Assembly: GCA_013360915.1 (NCBI GenBank)
Contig: JABWAT010000001.1
Location: forward strand, 656,981 to 720,980
Origin: Bacteroidota bacterium
GTDB taxonomy: Bacteria; Bacteroidota; JABWAT01
DNA: 64,000 bases
Reading direction: 5' to 3'
The stretch's first letter is position 1, and each line of letters starts with the position of its first letter. Below, in pieces: positions 26,284 to 34,998 of this stretch. Below the pieces are notes generated by a model, which did no database searches, was not told the DNA's origin, and saw only the letters and a list, made by a program, of their open reading frames with translations. The translations under genes and the position numbers were made by a program.

Positions 26284-27621
26284 TTAACTGGCTTCGTAGC
26301 GTTCAATAAACTTGGTATCGAAATGTCCGCTACGGAACAATTTCGATTTCATAACCTTTTTATGGAAGGGGATGGTGGTTTTCACGCCTTCAATCACGAA
26401 TTCATCGAGTGCCCGGTACATTCTTTCGATGGCCTCTTCTCTTGTATCAGCATGAACGATAAGTTTACCGATCATGGAATCGTAATTGGGTGGGATCATG
26501 TATCCGTTGTAGGCATGACTATCCACACGGACACCAGGGCCGCCCGGGGCATGGAAACTGGTGATCATTCCGGCAGAGGGACGGAAATCGTGATCAGGAT
26601 CCTCTGCATTGATCCGGCATTCAATGGCATGACCATGAAGATTGACCGATTTGATTTTGAGTTTTTCTCCGGCTGCCACCAGTATCTGCTGGCGGATCAG
26701 ATCCAGACCGGTCACTTCTTCGGTCACCGGATGCTCGACCTGAATACGTGTATTCATTTCCATGAAATAGAAGTTCCCGAATTTATCGAGCAGAAACTCA
26801 ATGGTACCGGCTCCTTCGTAATTCACGGCTTTGGCACCCTTGATGGCTGCATCGCCCATTTTCTTTCTGATTTCAGGGGTTACGGCCGGCGAGGGAGATT
26901 CCTCGATCAGTTTCTGATTCCGCCGCTGAACCGAACAATCCCGTTCACCTAGATGGATGACGGTTCCGTGCTGATCGCCAAGCACCTGTATTTCAACGTG
27001 GCGGGGTTCAACAATGAACTTTTCAACATAAACCGCTCCGTTTCCGAACGCCGATTCGGCTTCGGTCCGGGCCATATTGAACAATTTTTCAAACTCTTCA
27101 CCTGAATTGCAGATCCGCATACCACGGCCACCGCCTCCGGCTGTAGCCTTGATAATGACCGGATATCCCATCTGATCGGCAATGGCCCGCCCTTTCTCGG
27201 CGGTGGGGACCAAACCATCAGACCCGGGAACCACCGGAACGCCTGCCTTTTTCATGGTATCCTTGGCAAATGCCTTGTCTCCCATGGATTTGATCATATC
27301 AGGTGACGGCCCGATAAACTTGATTCCATGAGAGGAACAGATTTCACTGAAATCGGCATTTTCAGACAAAAACCCATAGCCGGGATGGATAGCATCCGCA
27401 CCGGTGATTTCGGCAGCCGAAATGATTCTTGGAATATTCAGGTAGGATTCTTTGCCGGGGGGAGGGCCGATACAAACGGCTTCATCTGCAAAACGGACAT
27501 GGAGTGAATCACGATCGGCGGTGGAGTACACGGCAACGGTACGGATTCCCAATTCCCGGCAGGCACGAATGACCCGGAGTGCGATCTCGCCCCGGTTCGC
27601 TATCAGAATTTTGTTAAACAC
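26284..27621 (-). CDS. accC: Acetyl-CoA carboxylase, biotin carboxylase subunit
   Basis: 445 residues, the length of AccC. The biotin-carboxylation domain has the N-terminal [18 protein letters not shown], the glycine-rich ATP loop [12 protein letters not shown], the [15 protein letters not shown] segment, [15 protein letters not shown], and the C-terminal [10 protein letters not shown]-like piece (here [10 protein letters not shown]). It carboxylates the biotin of AccB, the first step of fatty-acid synthesis. Translation starts at a GTG with AAAGG upstream, 13 nt after accB. Confidence 0.97.
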   Translation of the reverse strand: MFNKILIANRGEIALRVIRACRELGIRTVAVYSTADRDSLHVRFADEAVCIGPPPGKESYLNIPRIISAAEITGADAIHPGYGFLSENADFSEICSSHGIKFIGPSPDMIKSMGDKAFAKDTMKKAGVPVVPGSDGLVPTAEKGRAIADQMGYPVIIKATAGGGGRGMRICNSGEEFEKLFNMARTEAESAFGNGAVYVEKFIVEPRHVEIQVLGDQHGTVIHLGERDCSVQRRNQKLIEESPSPAVTPEIRKKMGDAAIKGAKAVNYEGAGTIEFLLDKFGNFYFMEMNTRIQVEHPVTEEVTGLDLIRQQILVAAGEKLKIKSVNLHGHAIECRINAEDPDHDFRPSAGMITSFHAPGGPGVRVDSHAYNGYMIPPNYDSMIGKLIVHADTREEAIERMYRALDEFVIEGVKTTIPFHKKVMKSKLFRSGHFDTKFIERYEAS

Positions 27622-27634
27622 CCGGTAACCTTTC

Positions 27635-28129
27635 TTACTTGTTGGGCTCTACAAGGAAAAGGACCTGACCGAATTCGACAGGTTTACCGTTTTCCACCAT
27701 CACCTTCACAATTTTTCCAGATACATCCGATTCAATCTCATTCATGAGTTTCATGGCTTCGATGATACAGATTACGTCCCCGGCACTGACCGAGTCACCT
27801 GGTTTCACATAGACATCAGCATCGGGAGCGGGTGATGTGTAGAAGGTCCCAACGATGGGTGATTTAATTTCATGATATTTCTCCGAGGCAGCAGGAGCTT
27901 CACTTGCAGCAGGAGCAGCGGCGGCCGTTACGGCGGGTGATACGGGGGCCGGAGCAACCGGCGGAGCCTGCATCTGATAAGAAACGGGCTGGGCAGGAGA
28001 AGGTTGCATGGTCACAAATCCACGACCCTTCCGGACAACAATTTTAAAGTCATCTTTCTCGAGCCGGACTTCATCGACATTGCTTTCATCAACCATTTTA
28101 ATGAGTTGACGGATATCTTTTAAATCCAT
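27635..28129 (-). CDS. accB: Acetyl-CoA carboxylase, biotin carboxyl carrier protein
   Basis: 164 residues from the ATG at 28129; upstream in-frame starts would precede the likely transcription start. The N-terminal domain (1-40) is followed by an Ala/Pro-rich flexible linker (about 41-80) and the biotinyl domain. The biotinylation motif is EAMKLMNE with Lys127, and [16 protein letters not shown] is the usual lead-in. It carries CO2 from AccC to the carboxyltransferase, whose subunits are not in the window. It has its own promoter candidate and leads the accB-accC-gcvH set. Confidence 0.97.
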   Translation of the reverse strand: MDLKDIRQLIKMVDESNVDEVRLEKDDFKIVVRKGRGFVTMQPSPAQPVSYQMQAPPVAPAPVSPAVTAAAAPAASEAPAASEKYHEIKSPIVGTFYTSPAPDADVYVKPGDSVSAGDVICIIEAMKLMNEIESDVSGKIVKVMVENGKPVEFGQVLFLVEPNK

Positions 28130-28187
28130 GTGCCAGTCTTTCCGGTTAGTTAAACAACAGCGGTTTTCTGCCATAAGGCAAGGCCCG

Positions 28188-28216
28188 AAGATAGACGGGG
28201 CCCCCCTGAAAGTCAA
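28188..28216 (-). promoter_or_regulatory. Sigma70-like promoter of accB-accC-gcvH
   Basis: On the minus strand TTGACT (plus 28211-28216), a 17-nt spacer and TATCTT (plus 28188-28193). This would start transcription near 28181 and give a leader of about 52 nt. The boxes match the consensus at 5 of 6 and 4 of 6 positions. Confidence 0.5.
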
Positions 28217-28249
28217 CGCAATCCGGCCCCCGGCAACCCGACCGGTTTA

Positions 28250-28278
28250 TTGATTTTGGACTCACAGAAAGGTAAATT
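28250..28278 (+). promoter_or_regulatory. Candidate promoter of the lysine aminotransferase gene
   Basis: TTGATT (28250-28255), a 17-nt spacer and TAAATT (28273-28278) stand 90 nt before the start codon. Each box matches the sigma70 consensus at 4 of 6 positions, so the call is tentative. Confidence 0.35.
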
Positions 28279-28367
28279 TATCCGACCAGTAACCCGACAT
28301 GGTTTCCCCGGCCATTGTGATTACGGACCAAAGCCGGCCTCGCCGCCTCTAAGGAGATTATTAAACC

Positions 28368-29708
28368 ATGACCATGACCCATTCTGCACTTCAGATCACA
28401 CCGGAAACCGTTCACTCCACCCTGCGTAAACACATGCTGGTTGATGGATTCGATCTGGTTCTGGACCTCGAAAAAAGCGAGGGATCCTATCTGGCTGACA
28501 AGCGTACCGGCCGCCGGTTCGTCGATTTCTTCACTTTTTTCGCCTCGACTCCCATTGGTTTCAACCACCCAAGGATTGCCCGGGATCATGACTTCCTGGC
28601 CCGTCTGACACGTGCTTCGCTGATGAAGCCTTCCAACTCGGATATCTACACAGAGGAAATGGCCGCCTTCGTGGCCACCTATTCCAGAGTCGGAATTCCC
28701 GGACATCTGCCCTATCTCTTCCTGATTGATGGCGGAACCCTGGCGGTTGAAAATGCCCTGAAGGTTGCCTTCGACTGGAAAGTCAGGCTCAACTTTGAAA
28801 AAGGTTATCAATCGGAAAAAGGGCACCAGATTATTCACTTTAGGCAGGCGTTCCATGGCCGGTCGGGGTATTGCATATCCCTGACCAACACAGTTCCCGA
28901 TAAAACGGCCTACTTCCCCAAATTTGACTGGCCCCGTATAGTAAATCCGGGCCTGCATTTCCCGCTGACCGATGAATCGGTGGCCGCAACACAGCAATTG
29001 GAAGAACAGGCGATTCTTGAAATCAAACAGGCCATTGCCGCCAACAAGGATGATATCGCCGCCATAATCATCGAGCCAATTCAGGCTGAAGGAGGCGATG
29101 TTCATTTCAGAAAAAGCTTCCTCCAGAGTCTTCGCCAGATTGCTGATGAAAGTGATGTGCTGCTGATTTTTGATGAAGTTCAGACCGGATTTGGCCTGAC
29201 CGGAAAATTCTGGGCACATGAGCACTTTGTTGAACCGGACATCCTGGCCTTCGGAAAAAAATCGCAAATCTGCGGTGTGCTTGCAGGCAAGCGGATTGAT
29301 ACCGTTCCTGCGAACGTTTTCCACACTCCTTCCCGGATTAACTCAACCTGGGGCGGAAACCTGACCGATATGGTCCGGTCGACCCGCTATCTGGAAATCA
29401 TTGAGGAAGAAGACCTGGTCGGTCATGCCAACAGTGCCGGTGCTTATCTGCTTCACCATATCCAGAGTCTGGCTCTTGAATTCGAAGGGATGGTAACCAA
29501 TCCGCGCGGACTTGGTCTGATGTGCGCGTTTGATCTGCCATCGGCCGACCTGAGGAAGCAATTTATCAGCCGGTGTTATGACAATGGATTGATGATTCTG
29601 GTTTGCGGACCACGTTCCATCCGGTTCCGTCCGGCACTGAACATTCCGCTCACCGTCATTGATGAAGGCATTGCCATCATCCGACAGGTCCTTTCTACCC
29701 TTCGCTGA
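28368..29708 (+). CDS. lat: L-lysine 6-transaminase (Lat)
   Basis: 446 residues, a class III PLP aminotransferase that moves the epsilon-amino group of lysine to 2-oxoglutarate, giving allysine and glutamate. The diagnostic segment around the PLP lysine, AFGKKSQICGVLAGKR (Lys297 or Lys298), and the downstream SRINSTWGGNLTDMVR match Lat enzymes closely. The cofactor Asp is in IFDEVQTGFG and the PLP-phosphate region in GGTLAVENALK. AAGGAG lies 11 nt upstream of the ATG; a second ATG two codons in is also possible. Its place may be lysine breakdown. It runs divergently from accB and is followed 8 nt later by an Hpt-domain gene. Confidence 0.94.
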   Translation: MTMTHSALQITPETVHSTLRKHMLVDGFDLVLDLEKSEGSYLADKRTGRRFVDFFTFFASTPIGFNHPRIARDHDFLARLTRASLMKPSNSDIYTEEMAAFVATYSRVGIPGHLPYLFLIDGGTLAVENALKVAFDWKVRLNFEKGYQSEKGHQIIHFRQAFHGRSGYCISLTNTVPDKTAYFPKFDWPRIVNPGLHFPLTDESVAATQQLEEQAILEIKQAIAANKDDIAAIIIEPIQAEGGDVHFRKSFLQSLRQIADESDVLLIFDEVQTGFGLTGKFWAHEHFVEPDILAFGKKSQICGVLAGKRIDTVPANVFHTPSRINSTWGGNLTDMVRSTRYLEIIEEEDLVGHANSAGAYLLHHIQSLALEFEGMVTNPRGLGLMCAFDLPSADLRKQFISRCYDNGLMILVCGPRSIRFRPALNIPLTVIDEGIAIIRQVLSTLR

Positions 29709-29716
29709 GGAATGAC

Positions 29717-30058
29717 ATGGGACTGATCAATCTCTCATACCTGAACGATCTGGCAGACAATGATCAGGATTTTATTCACGAAATTCTTACCATTTTCAAA
29801 ACGCATACCCCTGCTGAACTGGAGAAACTGGAAGCAGCCAGACAAACGGCTGACCTGCAGACCATCAAAGCCATTGCACATAAGCTGAAAAGTTCGGCTG
29901 CCAATCTCGGTATGAGTGAAACTCAGGCTCTGTTTATCCGGATCGAAACGGCCGTCAAAAGTCAGAAGCCTTATCCTCAAATCTCTGACATGATTTCTCT
30001 GGTCATTGATCAGTGCAGGCAAGCCATCAGAGAAGTAGAAGAAAAACTGAACGCCTGA
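29717..30058 (+). CDS. Stand-alone histidine phosphotransfer (Hpt) domain protein
   Basis: 113 residues, almost entirely one four-helix Hpt domain. The phosphorylated residue is His55 in AHKLKSSAANLG, with the usual Lys two residues on and the small-residue run after it. Such proteins pass phosphate between receiver domains in phosphorelays. No kinase or response regulator lies in the window. GAGG sits 6 nt before the ATG, and the gene is likely co-transcribed with lat. It runs convergently to yqgE with 7 nt between stops. Confidence 0.92.
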   Translation: MGLINLSYLNDLADNDQDFIHEILTIFKTHTPAELEKLEAARQTADLQTIKAIAHKLKSSAANLGMSETQALFIRIETAVKSQKPYPQISDMISLVIDQCRQAIREVEEKLNA

Positions 30059-30065
30059 AGTCAGG

Positions 30066-30638
30066 TCAGTTCATTTTCGGATTTTCGGGGAAATTGGACA
30101 GGATCGAGTAATCGCCTCCCATGTCGCGGAGAATCTGCCGCCAGAGATGATCAGGGTCTTCAGTGAATGAATATCCGGGGCGGTTGTCGGCAACCAGCCA
30201 CCCTCCCTGGTTCATTTCATCCTGTAACTGGCCTTCAGCCCAACCGGAGTACCCGATAAAAAACCGGCAATCAGCGCCATCTGCCACACCCAGTGTGAGC
30301 ATCTGTCTGATTTCTTCAAAATCACCTCCCCACCAAACCCCCGGCGTAACTTCAACAGATCCGGCAATGGCCTCACCCAGTTTATGAAGGATATGAAGGG
30401 TATCCGGCTGCACGGGTCCCCCCAGAAACAGGGGAATTTCGGGAAGACTCTGGCCGGGCATTACTTCATCAAGGGTAATGGGAATTGGTTTGTTGATAAT
30501 CAGACCAAAAGAACCATCCGGACTGTGTTCGCAGAGCAGGACCACCGTTCTTCTGAAATTCGGATCCTGAAGCATCGGTTCAGACAGCAGTAACTTTCCC
30601 TTTGCCGGAGTTCTCGGCTGCACAGATGGCAATTTCAT
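30066..30638 (-). CDS. YqgE/AlgH family protein (DUF179)
   Basis: 190 residues, the usual length of this widespread family of unknown biochemical function. Recognisable pieces: GKLLLSEPMLQDPNFRRTVVLL, then HSPDGSFGLIINKP near residues 38-51, PLFLGGPV, and RFFIGYSGWAEGQL. It is cytoplasmic. The ATG shares a base with the stop of the AAA+ ATPase gene (TGATG), so it is coupled to it as the last gene of the EVE-to-yqgE set. Confidence 0.93.
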   Translation of the reverse strand: MKLPSVQPRTPAKGKLLLSEPMLQDPNFRRTVVLLCEHSPDGSFGLIINKPIPITLDEVMPGQSLPEIPLFLGGPVQPDTLHILHKLGEAIAGSVEVTPGVWWGGDFEEIRQMLTLGVADGADCRFFIGYSGWAEGQLQDEMNQGGWLVADNRPGYSFTEDPDHLWRQILRDMGGDYSILSNFPENPKMN

Positions 30639-31942
30639 CAGCGGTTAAATCCGAACTTACGTGTGAGACCTCCCTGGGCAAATTTGTCCCGGACGAGAGT
30701 GACCCGGCTTTTTAACTCCCGGATCGAATCCAGAATTGCCTCACCAGGTTTCATGGATGGGTTTCCTGCCATGAGAAACCGGGCTTCCTTCCATGCCTCA
30801 CGCATCCAGGCGAAGGAAAATCCATCGGTTTCCTCAATGATTCGTTTCCAGTCATCATCCTTCAGCCGGACTCCGTCGGTCAGATGCCTCAGGTATTGTT
30901 TCCGGACGGCTTCAGCCGGGTAGTCAAACCGCCAGACACGGCCAAAGAGATCGGGTCTGAACTCCACCGCCGATTTCAGAATTTCAGGGTAGGAAGAGGT
31001 GGCAATCACCATGGCCACGTGTCCTGAATCCTTACTGACCCCTTCTTCAATCAGGTAACGCCAGATCTGCAATCCCGACATGGTCTCAGCCAGGGTATCC
31101 AATTCTTCGAACACATAAATCCGTTTGGGAAACCGTTTGCTGCGTTCAATAAAATCCAGTGCTGAGAATGCATTGGATTCATCGGATGGCCTGAACATGA
31201 AAAACTTGAATTCGGGATACTCGGTCATCAGAATGTTGATCAGAAAGGACTTTCCGCAACCACTGGGTCCCACTACTGTCACCGATGGAAGGGCATCCTC
31301 GTACAAGGGCACCAGGCCGGCTTCGGGTCTCAGACGGGAATCAAAAAAGGCTTTAAATTCCCGTGCCCGGTCTTCAGCACTGAAAAAATCGTTCCAGTGA
31401 ACAGCTTTTGTATTGAACGAACTGAGGATATCAATCTGGTAAGGACCTGCCGAAGCCACCTTCGAGGAAAACCATTGTGAAAAGGCCTGAAGGAGATCAT
31501 GACGCAGGGAGGGATGTTTCACCGGCGTGAACAGGAACTGATTCAGGAAACCCTGATTCATCCCATGGTAAAAAAACAGATTGGAGATAACAAACGGCCT
31601 GGAATCCCATGTTCCGAGATAAATACCTTCATGGGTTTCGGCGTAGTCTCCCGACTGGGTCACGGTACCGCTTTTGGGTCTGAACCCGTTGATCTTCAGA
31701 AATTCCCCGAACGGAAACTGAAGAAACACCCGTTTGACCTGGAACTCCTGTGCAAAACCGGGAGGCGCAATTGGTTTTACATCCAGATGCATTTCTTCTG
31801 CAAACTCCAGAAACGCCTCCATGGGAAGGTCATTCATTATAACAGCTTCGGCCGGGTATAATTCTGGAATATCTTTCAGATATTTTCCCTGTATGAACCT
31901 TGCCACTGAGAGTGTTGATTCGATCGAGTCTGAACTTTCCAT
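30638..31942 (-). CDS. Unusual AAA+ ATPase with a novel N-terminal domain
   Basis: 434 residues. The first 200 or so form a domain I do not recognise, containing aromatic-rich NLFFYHGMNQGFLNQF and no membrane segment. Then a single AAA+ module follows: Walker A GPSGCGKS (225-232), Walker B VFEELD (277-282), sensor 1 region ATSS (314-317), and an arginine-finger region FRPDLFGRVWRF (328-339). Two positions depart from the classical CDC48-like pattern: the first Walker B acid is Glu instead of Asp, and the sensor 1 Asn is Ser. The C-terminal helical lid is present. It may act as a protein remodeller with a slow or altered ATP cycle. AAGGAG lies very close to the ATG, and the Rieske gene ends 8 nt upstream. 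Confidence 0.82.
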   Translation of the reverse strand: MESSDSIESTLSVARFIQGKYLKDIPELYPAEAVIMNDLPMEAFLEFAEEMHLDVKPIAPPGFAQEFQVKRVFLQFPFGEFLKINGFRPKSGTVTQSGDYAETHEGIYLGTWDSRPFVISNLFFYHGMNQGFLNQFLFTPVKHPSLRHDLLQAFSQWFSSKVASAGPYQIDILSSFNTKAVHWNDFFSAEDRAREFKAFFDSRLRPEAGLVPLYEDALPSVTVVGPSGCGKSFLINILMTEYPEFKFFMFRPSDESNAFSALDFIERSKRFPKRIYVFEELDTLAETMSGLQIWRYLIEEGVSKDSGHVAMVIATSSYPEILKSAVEFRPDLFGRVWRFDYPAEAVRKQYLRHLTDGVRLKDDDWKRIIEETDGFSFAWMREAWKEARFLMAGNPSMKPGEAILDSIRELKSRVTLVRDKFAQGGLTRKFGFNR

Positions 31943-31950
31943 GTTCTCCT

Positions 31951-32301
31951 TCAGCGGATAAATGATGCGTGATAGGCCGATTGACCCGACTGATCCTCAT
32001 GATAGTCGATGAGGATAAAATCATTTTCAACCCGGACCGGGTAGAGGGTCAGGTTGCCGAACCCCTTCATGGGCACACCGGTTTTTAAATCGAAAACCCA
32101 GCCATGAAATCCACAGGTGAGCGTACCGTTGATACAGGGGGCCCCCTCGAAGGAAGCCATCTGATGGGGACACTCATCCCGGATCACCACAAAGTCAGAT
32201 TCCAGGCGATAAACAGCAAAATGGGTGCCTTCCGCCGACACGCATCGGGGTTTTGATTCCGGAACCTCACTCACCGGACATAAACGAATGGTCTTTGTCA
32301 T
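31951..32301 (-). CDS. Rieske [2Fe-2S] ferredoxin
   Basis: 116 residues, a single Rieske domain. Cluster ligands are Cys44 and His46 (CPH) and Cys63 and His66 (CGFH). The lack of a signal peptide and the NirD/BphF-like form (GTLTCGFHGWVFDLKTG) indicate a soluble cytoplasmic electron carrier rather than the bc1 subunit. No oxygenase or reductase gene is next to it. It lies in the EVE-glycosidase-Rieske-AAA-YqgE set, 33 nt after the glycosidase gene. Confidence 0.95.
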   Translation of the reverse strand: MTKTIRLCPVSEVPESKPRCVSAEGTHFAVYRLESDFVVIRDECPHQMASFEGAPCINGTLTCGFHGWVFDLKTGVPMKGFGNLTLYPVRVENDFILIDYHEDQSGQSAYHASFIR

Positions 32302-32334
32302 GCAAAATGTTTTTCAGGTTTTTATTGAATGCGT

Positions 32335-34998
32335 TCAGGGTCCGACTTTGACCCATTCCCACTGATCGAGCAGAAAATCGTTCACCTGACCGTTCATGTT
32401 CCGGTTCCAGGCATCCTCCGTCAGGGTAAAAGTGTTTGGACCGGCTTTCAGATCAAGTACCAGTCCGGATGATTCACCCCAATTGGTCCAATCCCCATCT
32501 CCTCTTTGTGGGAAAACCATGACCCCGACCGGTGTTCCGTTTACCCGCAAGGTCCTGATTCCGCACTTATTGTTGGTATTGATTGGTCCGTTTCCATTGG
32601 CATACCGGGCCCTGAGTTCCCACCGCCCGGCTTCGGGGAAATTTACAGACCAGGAAGCAGACGGATTTTTACCGGTCCGATAGAAGAGGTAACCGGTTCC
32701 CGAAAAACCACCGATGATGGTCTCTCCCCGGGTTTTCCCTTCTGCTTCAATGGCAATCCGGGTAGGACTGACCACCACCGGCCGGCTAAGCAGGGAGGGT
32801 CCTTCGGGTGACCAGGCTCTGACCTGATATTCAGAATATCCTGATCCGGTAAACCGGAATGCTGTTTCACGGGTCTTTTCAACCGCAACCCCGTTTCTGA
32901 AAATTTCATAGTCCACTGCCCCATCAACGGGCTGCCAGGTCATACCAGTTGTTCCTTCATCAGCGGTGACAACCGGCTGAGCCGGGATCCTCGCTTCTGC
33001 GAGCAACCGCAGGGATTCCTTTTCCTTCCATTCATTGTTCATGTTAATCACAATGGTCTGAGGTCCGGTGGCATCTGCAGGAATGAGGACCTTTTCTACC
33101 GGTTCTCCGTTGACAGTGGCCGAGGCCATTCTGGTACCGAAACCAATAACGGTCAGACTGATATCCGCATCACGGTACCTGAATCCGGTTAACGATTGCC
33201 GGTCTGTATAACCAGGCGGAACCATGGGTCTGATAGCTAATCCTTTCACTGTCGGTTTCATACCGAGCAGAACCCGGTGAACCATGGCCAGCTGGCCGGC
33301 CACACTCCACAGTTGGCGGTCTGAATTGATTTCTGTTCCCATAAAATCGCCGGTGGAAATCACCAGATTTTCTTTGTTGGTCAGGAACAGTGCCCCTGCT
33401 CTGATCATGGAAGCCAACCCATGCTCAACACCCGGTAAAAACCGGGTCTGTCGGGCAGCAAGTGTGTAATAAGCCTGAACAAACGGCCACATGGATTGGT
33501 TGTGATACGGGCTGACATCAGACAGCTGCGGATGAAAAGTGGGAGTTCCGAACGCATAGGAGGGAATCCGGCGGATGGATTGGAATGAACGGGATGAATC
33601 GGTCAGACCAAACAGGACCAGCAGCGAGTTTCCAAGCGTTTCCGATCCGGGAGCAGCTGTTTTATGCACACGGCCATAGACGTACTGACTGAAATATCCT
33701 GAATCGGGCAACCAGAATTGATCATTCAGCGATTTTTTCGCCCTCATGGCCGCCTGAGACCATTTGGGTTCCGGTTTTCCCAACTCCTCAGACATGGCCG
33801 AAAGAATGCTGAGCGTGTGAGCATAAACCGATACGGTTCCAAGCGCGTAGCTGTCATAAATATCTTTAGAATCCATCCACCTGGGATAGGATTGTTCTCG
33901 CCAGTCCAGAAAACTGGATTCACCACGAATCAGACCGGTCGCGGGGTCCACTGCGGTTTTCCAATCAGTTTCCACCGATTGGCTGATGAGCTGATAGGCC
34001 TTCCCGAGCCAGTCGCGATCACCTGTTGAGAGGTAGATTTCCCAGGCCGCCAGGGACCAGACCAGCCGGTCCGTGGAAACCGGCCAGGATCCACCGGTAC
34101 CGGTATCCTGAATGATTCTTCCATCGGCGGTTTTTGCAAGCAGGCTGGTTTTCGAGGATTCCGACTTAATACCGGCCAGGGCCAGATGAATGGAGTAACT
34201 GATATCGCGGGTCCAGACACCCATCCATTCCTTGCCGGCCATAAAGGCACCATCTTCCCTGATGTTCAGCAACATTTCTTCAAGTGACATGCGGTACAGA
34301 GCATTCAGAAGCGGACTATCCGATTGGTAGCGGGGCAAGCCGGAAAGGTCCCGGGTCTGAGACCACTTTCCATCGGTATTTGCACTGACCGGGGTGGCCT
34401 TATGCGGGATGTTAAGTGTGACGGTAAAAACCGAATCTCCATCAGGATCGCTCAGCCTGAAGTCTGGCTGACTGGTCAGGCGGCCGAAATCCCATGTAAG
34501 GGGGGCGACATTACCAGCAATATAGACACCCTGAAAACCGGACGAATCGATGCGCGTTTTATTGAATGTTTCAAAAAATCCTTTGCTTTTAAAGGATGAC
34601 AGGACAGGCCGCATATCAACCCGAAAGGTTACCCGGACATCCCGGTCCAGAAAAACCGGATCTCCCTGTAAGGCCGGATCTGCCTGACCGAAAGTAAACA
34701 CGGGGGTCGTGACCGAGTCGGCTCCCACCGGAATCATCCACTGATGGTTTTGCGCAAAATCGCGCTCATTGTCAATTCCGTTGATGGCCAGTTTGAAGAA
34801 AACGGTATTTTTCACCGGAATAGTAAACCCACTGGCATAGGTAGATTCAAGGCTGGAATCGCTGGTGGCTTTTGCTATAAACCCGCCCTGCCCGACGCGG
34901 TCACGCCAGACCTGAAAAGTACCGTTGTCATAAATGGCTTTTTCACCGCAGGAAGCGAAAAATGTGAACAGGAACAGATAGCTGAATACCTTTTTCAT
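32335..34998 (-). CDS. Multidomain glycosidase-like lipoprotein
   Basis: 887 residues. The lipobox FFASC puts the lipid on Cys17. Residues about 25-215 are beta-rich with a starch-binding-like stretch (DPDGDSVFTVTLNIP). Residues about 225-600 resemble an (alpha/alpha)6 glycoside hydrolase of the GH63/GH78/GDE-like group, with GVWTRDISYSIHLAL and ENLVISTGDFMGTEINSDRQLWSVAG. A fibronectin-III-like segment (about 660-740) and a CBM6/35-like jelly roll (about 750-887) follow. It is probably anchored in the outer membrane and attacks an alpha-linked polysaccharide. The substrate and exact GH family cannot be assigned by eye. It overlaps the EVE gene stop by 4 nt. Confidence 0.82.
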   Translation of the reverse strand: MKKVFSYLFLFTFFASCGEKAIYDNGTFQVWRDRVGQGGFIAKATSDSSLESTYASGFTIPVKNTVFFKLAINGIDNERDFAQNHQWMIPVGADSVTTPVFTFGQADPALQGDPVFLDRDVRVTFRVDMRPVLSSFKSKGFFETFNKTRIDSSGFQGVYIAGNVAPLTWDFGRLTSQPDFRLSDPDGDSVFTVTLNIPHKATPVSANTDGKWSQTRDLSGLPRYQSDSPLLNALYRMSLEEMLLNIREDGAFMAGKEWMGVWTRDISYSIHLALAGIKSESSKTSLLAKTADGRIIQDTGTGGSWPVSTDRLVWSLAAWEIYLSTGDRDWLGKAYQLISQSVETDWKTAVDPATGLIRGESSFLDWREQSYPRWMDSKDIYDSYALGTVSVYAHTLSILSAMSEELGKPEPKWSQAAMRAKKSLNDQFWLPDSGYFSQYVYGRVHKTAAPGSETLGNSLLVLFGLTDSSRSFQSIRRIPSYAFGTPTFHPQLSDVSPYHNQSMWPFVQAYYTLAARQTRFLPGVEHGLASMIRAGALFLTNKENLVISTGDFMGTEINSDRQLWSVAGQLAMVHRVLLGMKPTVKGLAIRPMVPPGYTDRQSLTGFRYRDADISLTVIGFGTRMASATVNGEPVEKVLIPADATGPQTIVINMNNEWKEKESLRLLAEARIPAQPVVTADEGTTGMTWQPVDGAVDYEIFRNGVAVEKTRETAFRFTGSGYSEYQVRAWSPEGPSLLSRPVVVSPTRIAIEAEGKTRGETIIGGFSGTGYLFYRTGKNPSASWSVNFPEAGRWELRARYANGNGPINTNNKCGIRTLRVNGTPVGVMVFPQRGDGDWTNWGESSGLVLDLKAGPNTFTLTEDAWNRNMNGQVNDFLLDQWEWVKVGP

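Noticed and set aside
28278-29324. A 348-codon open frame on the minus strand, antisense to the lysine aminotransferase
   Set aside because: It lies inside a gene with clear catalytic motifs on the other strand and has no recognisable domain, ribosome site or signal. Long antisense frames recur across this window because of its third-position bias.
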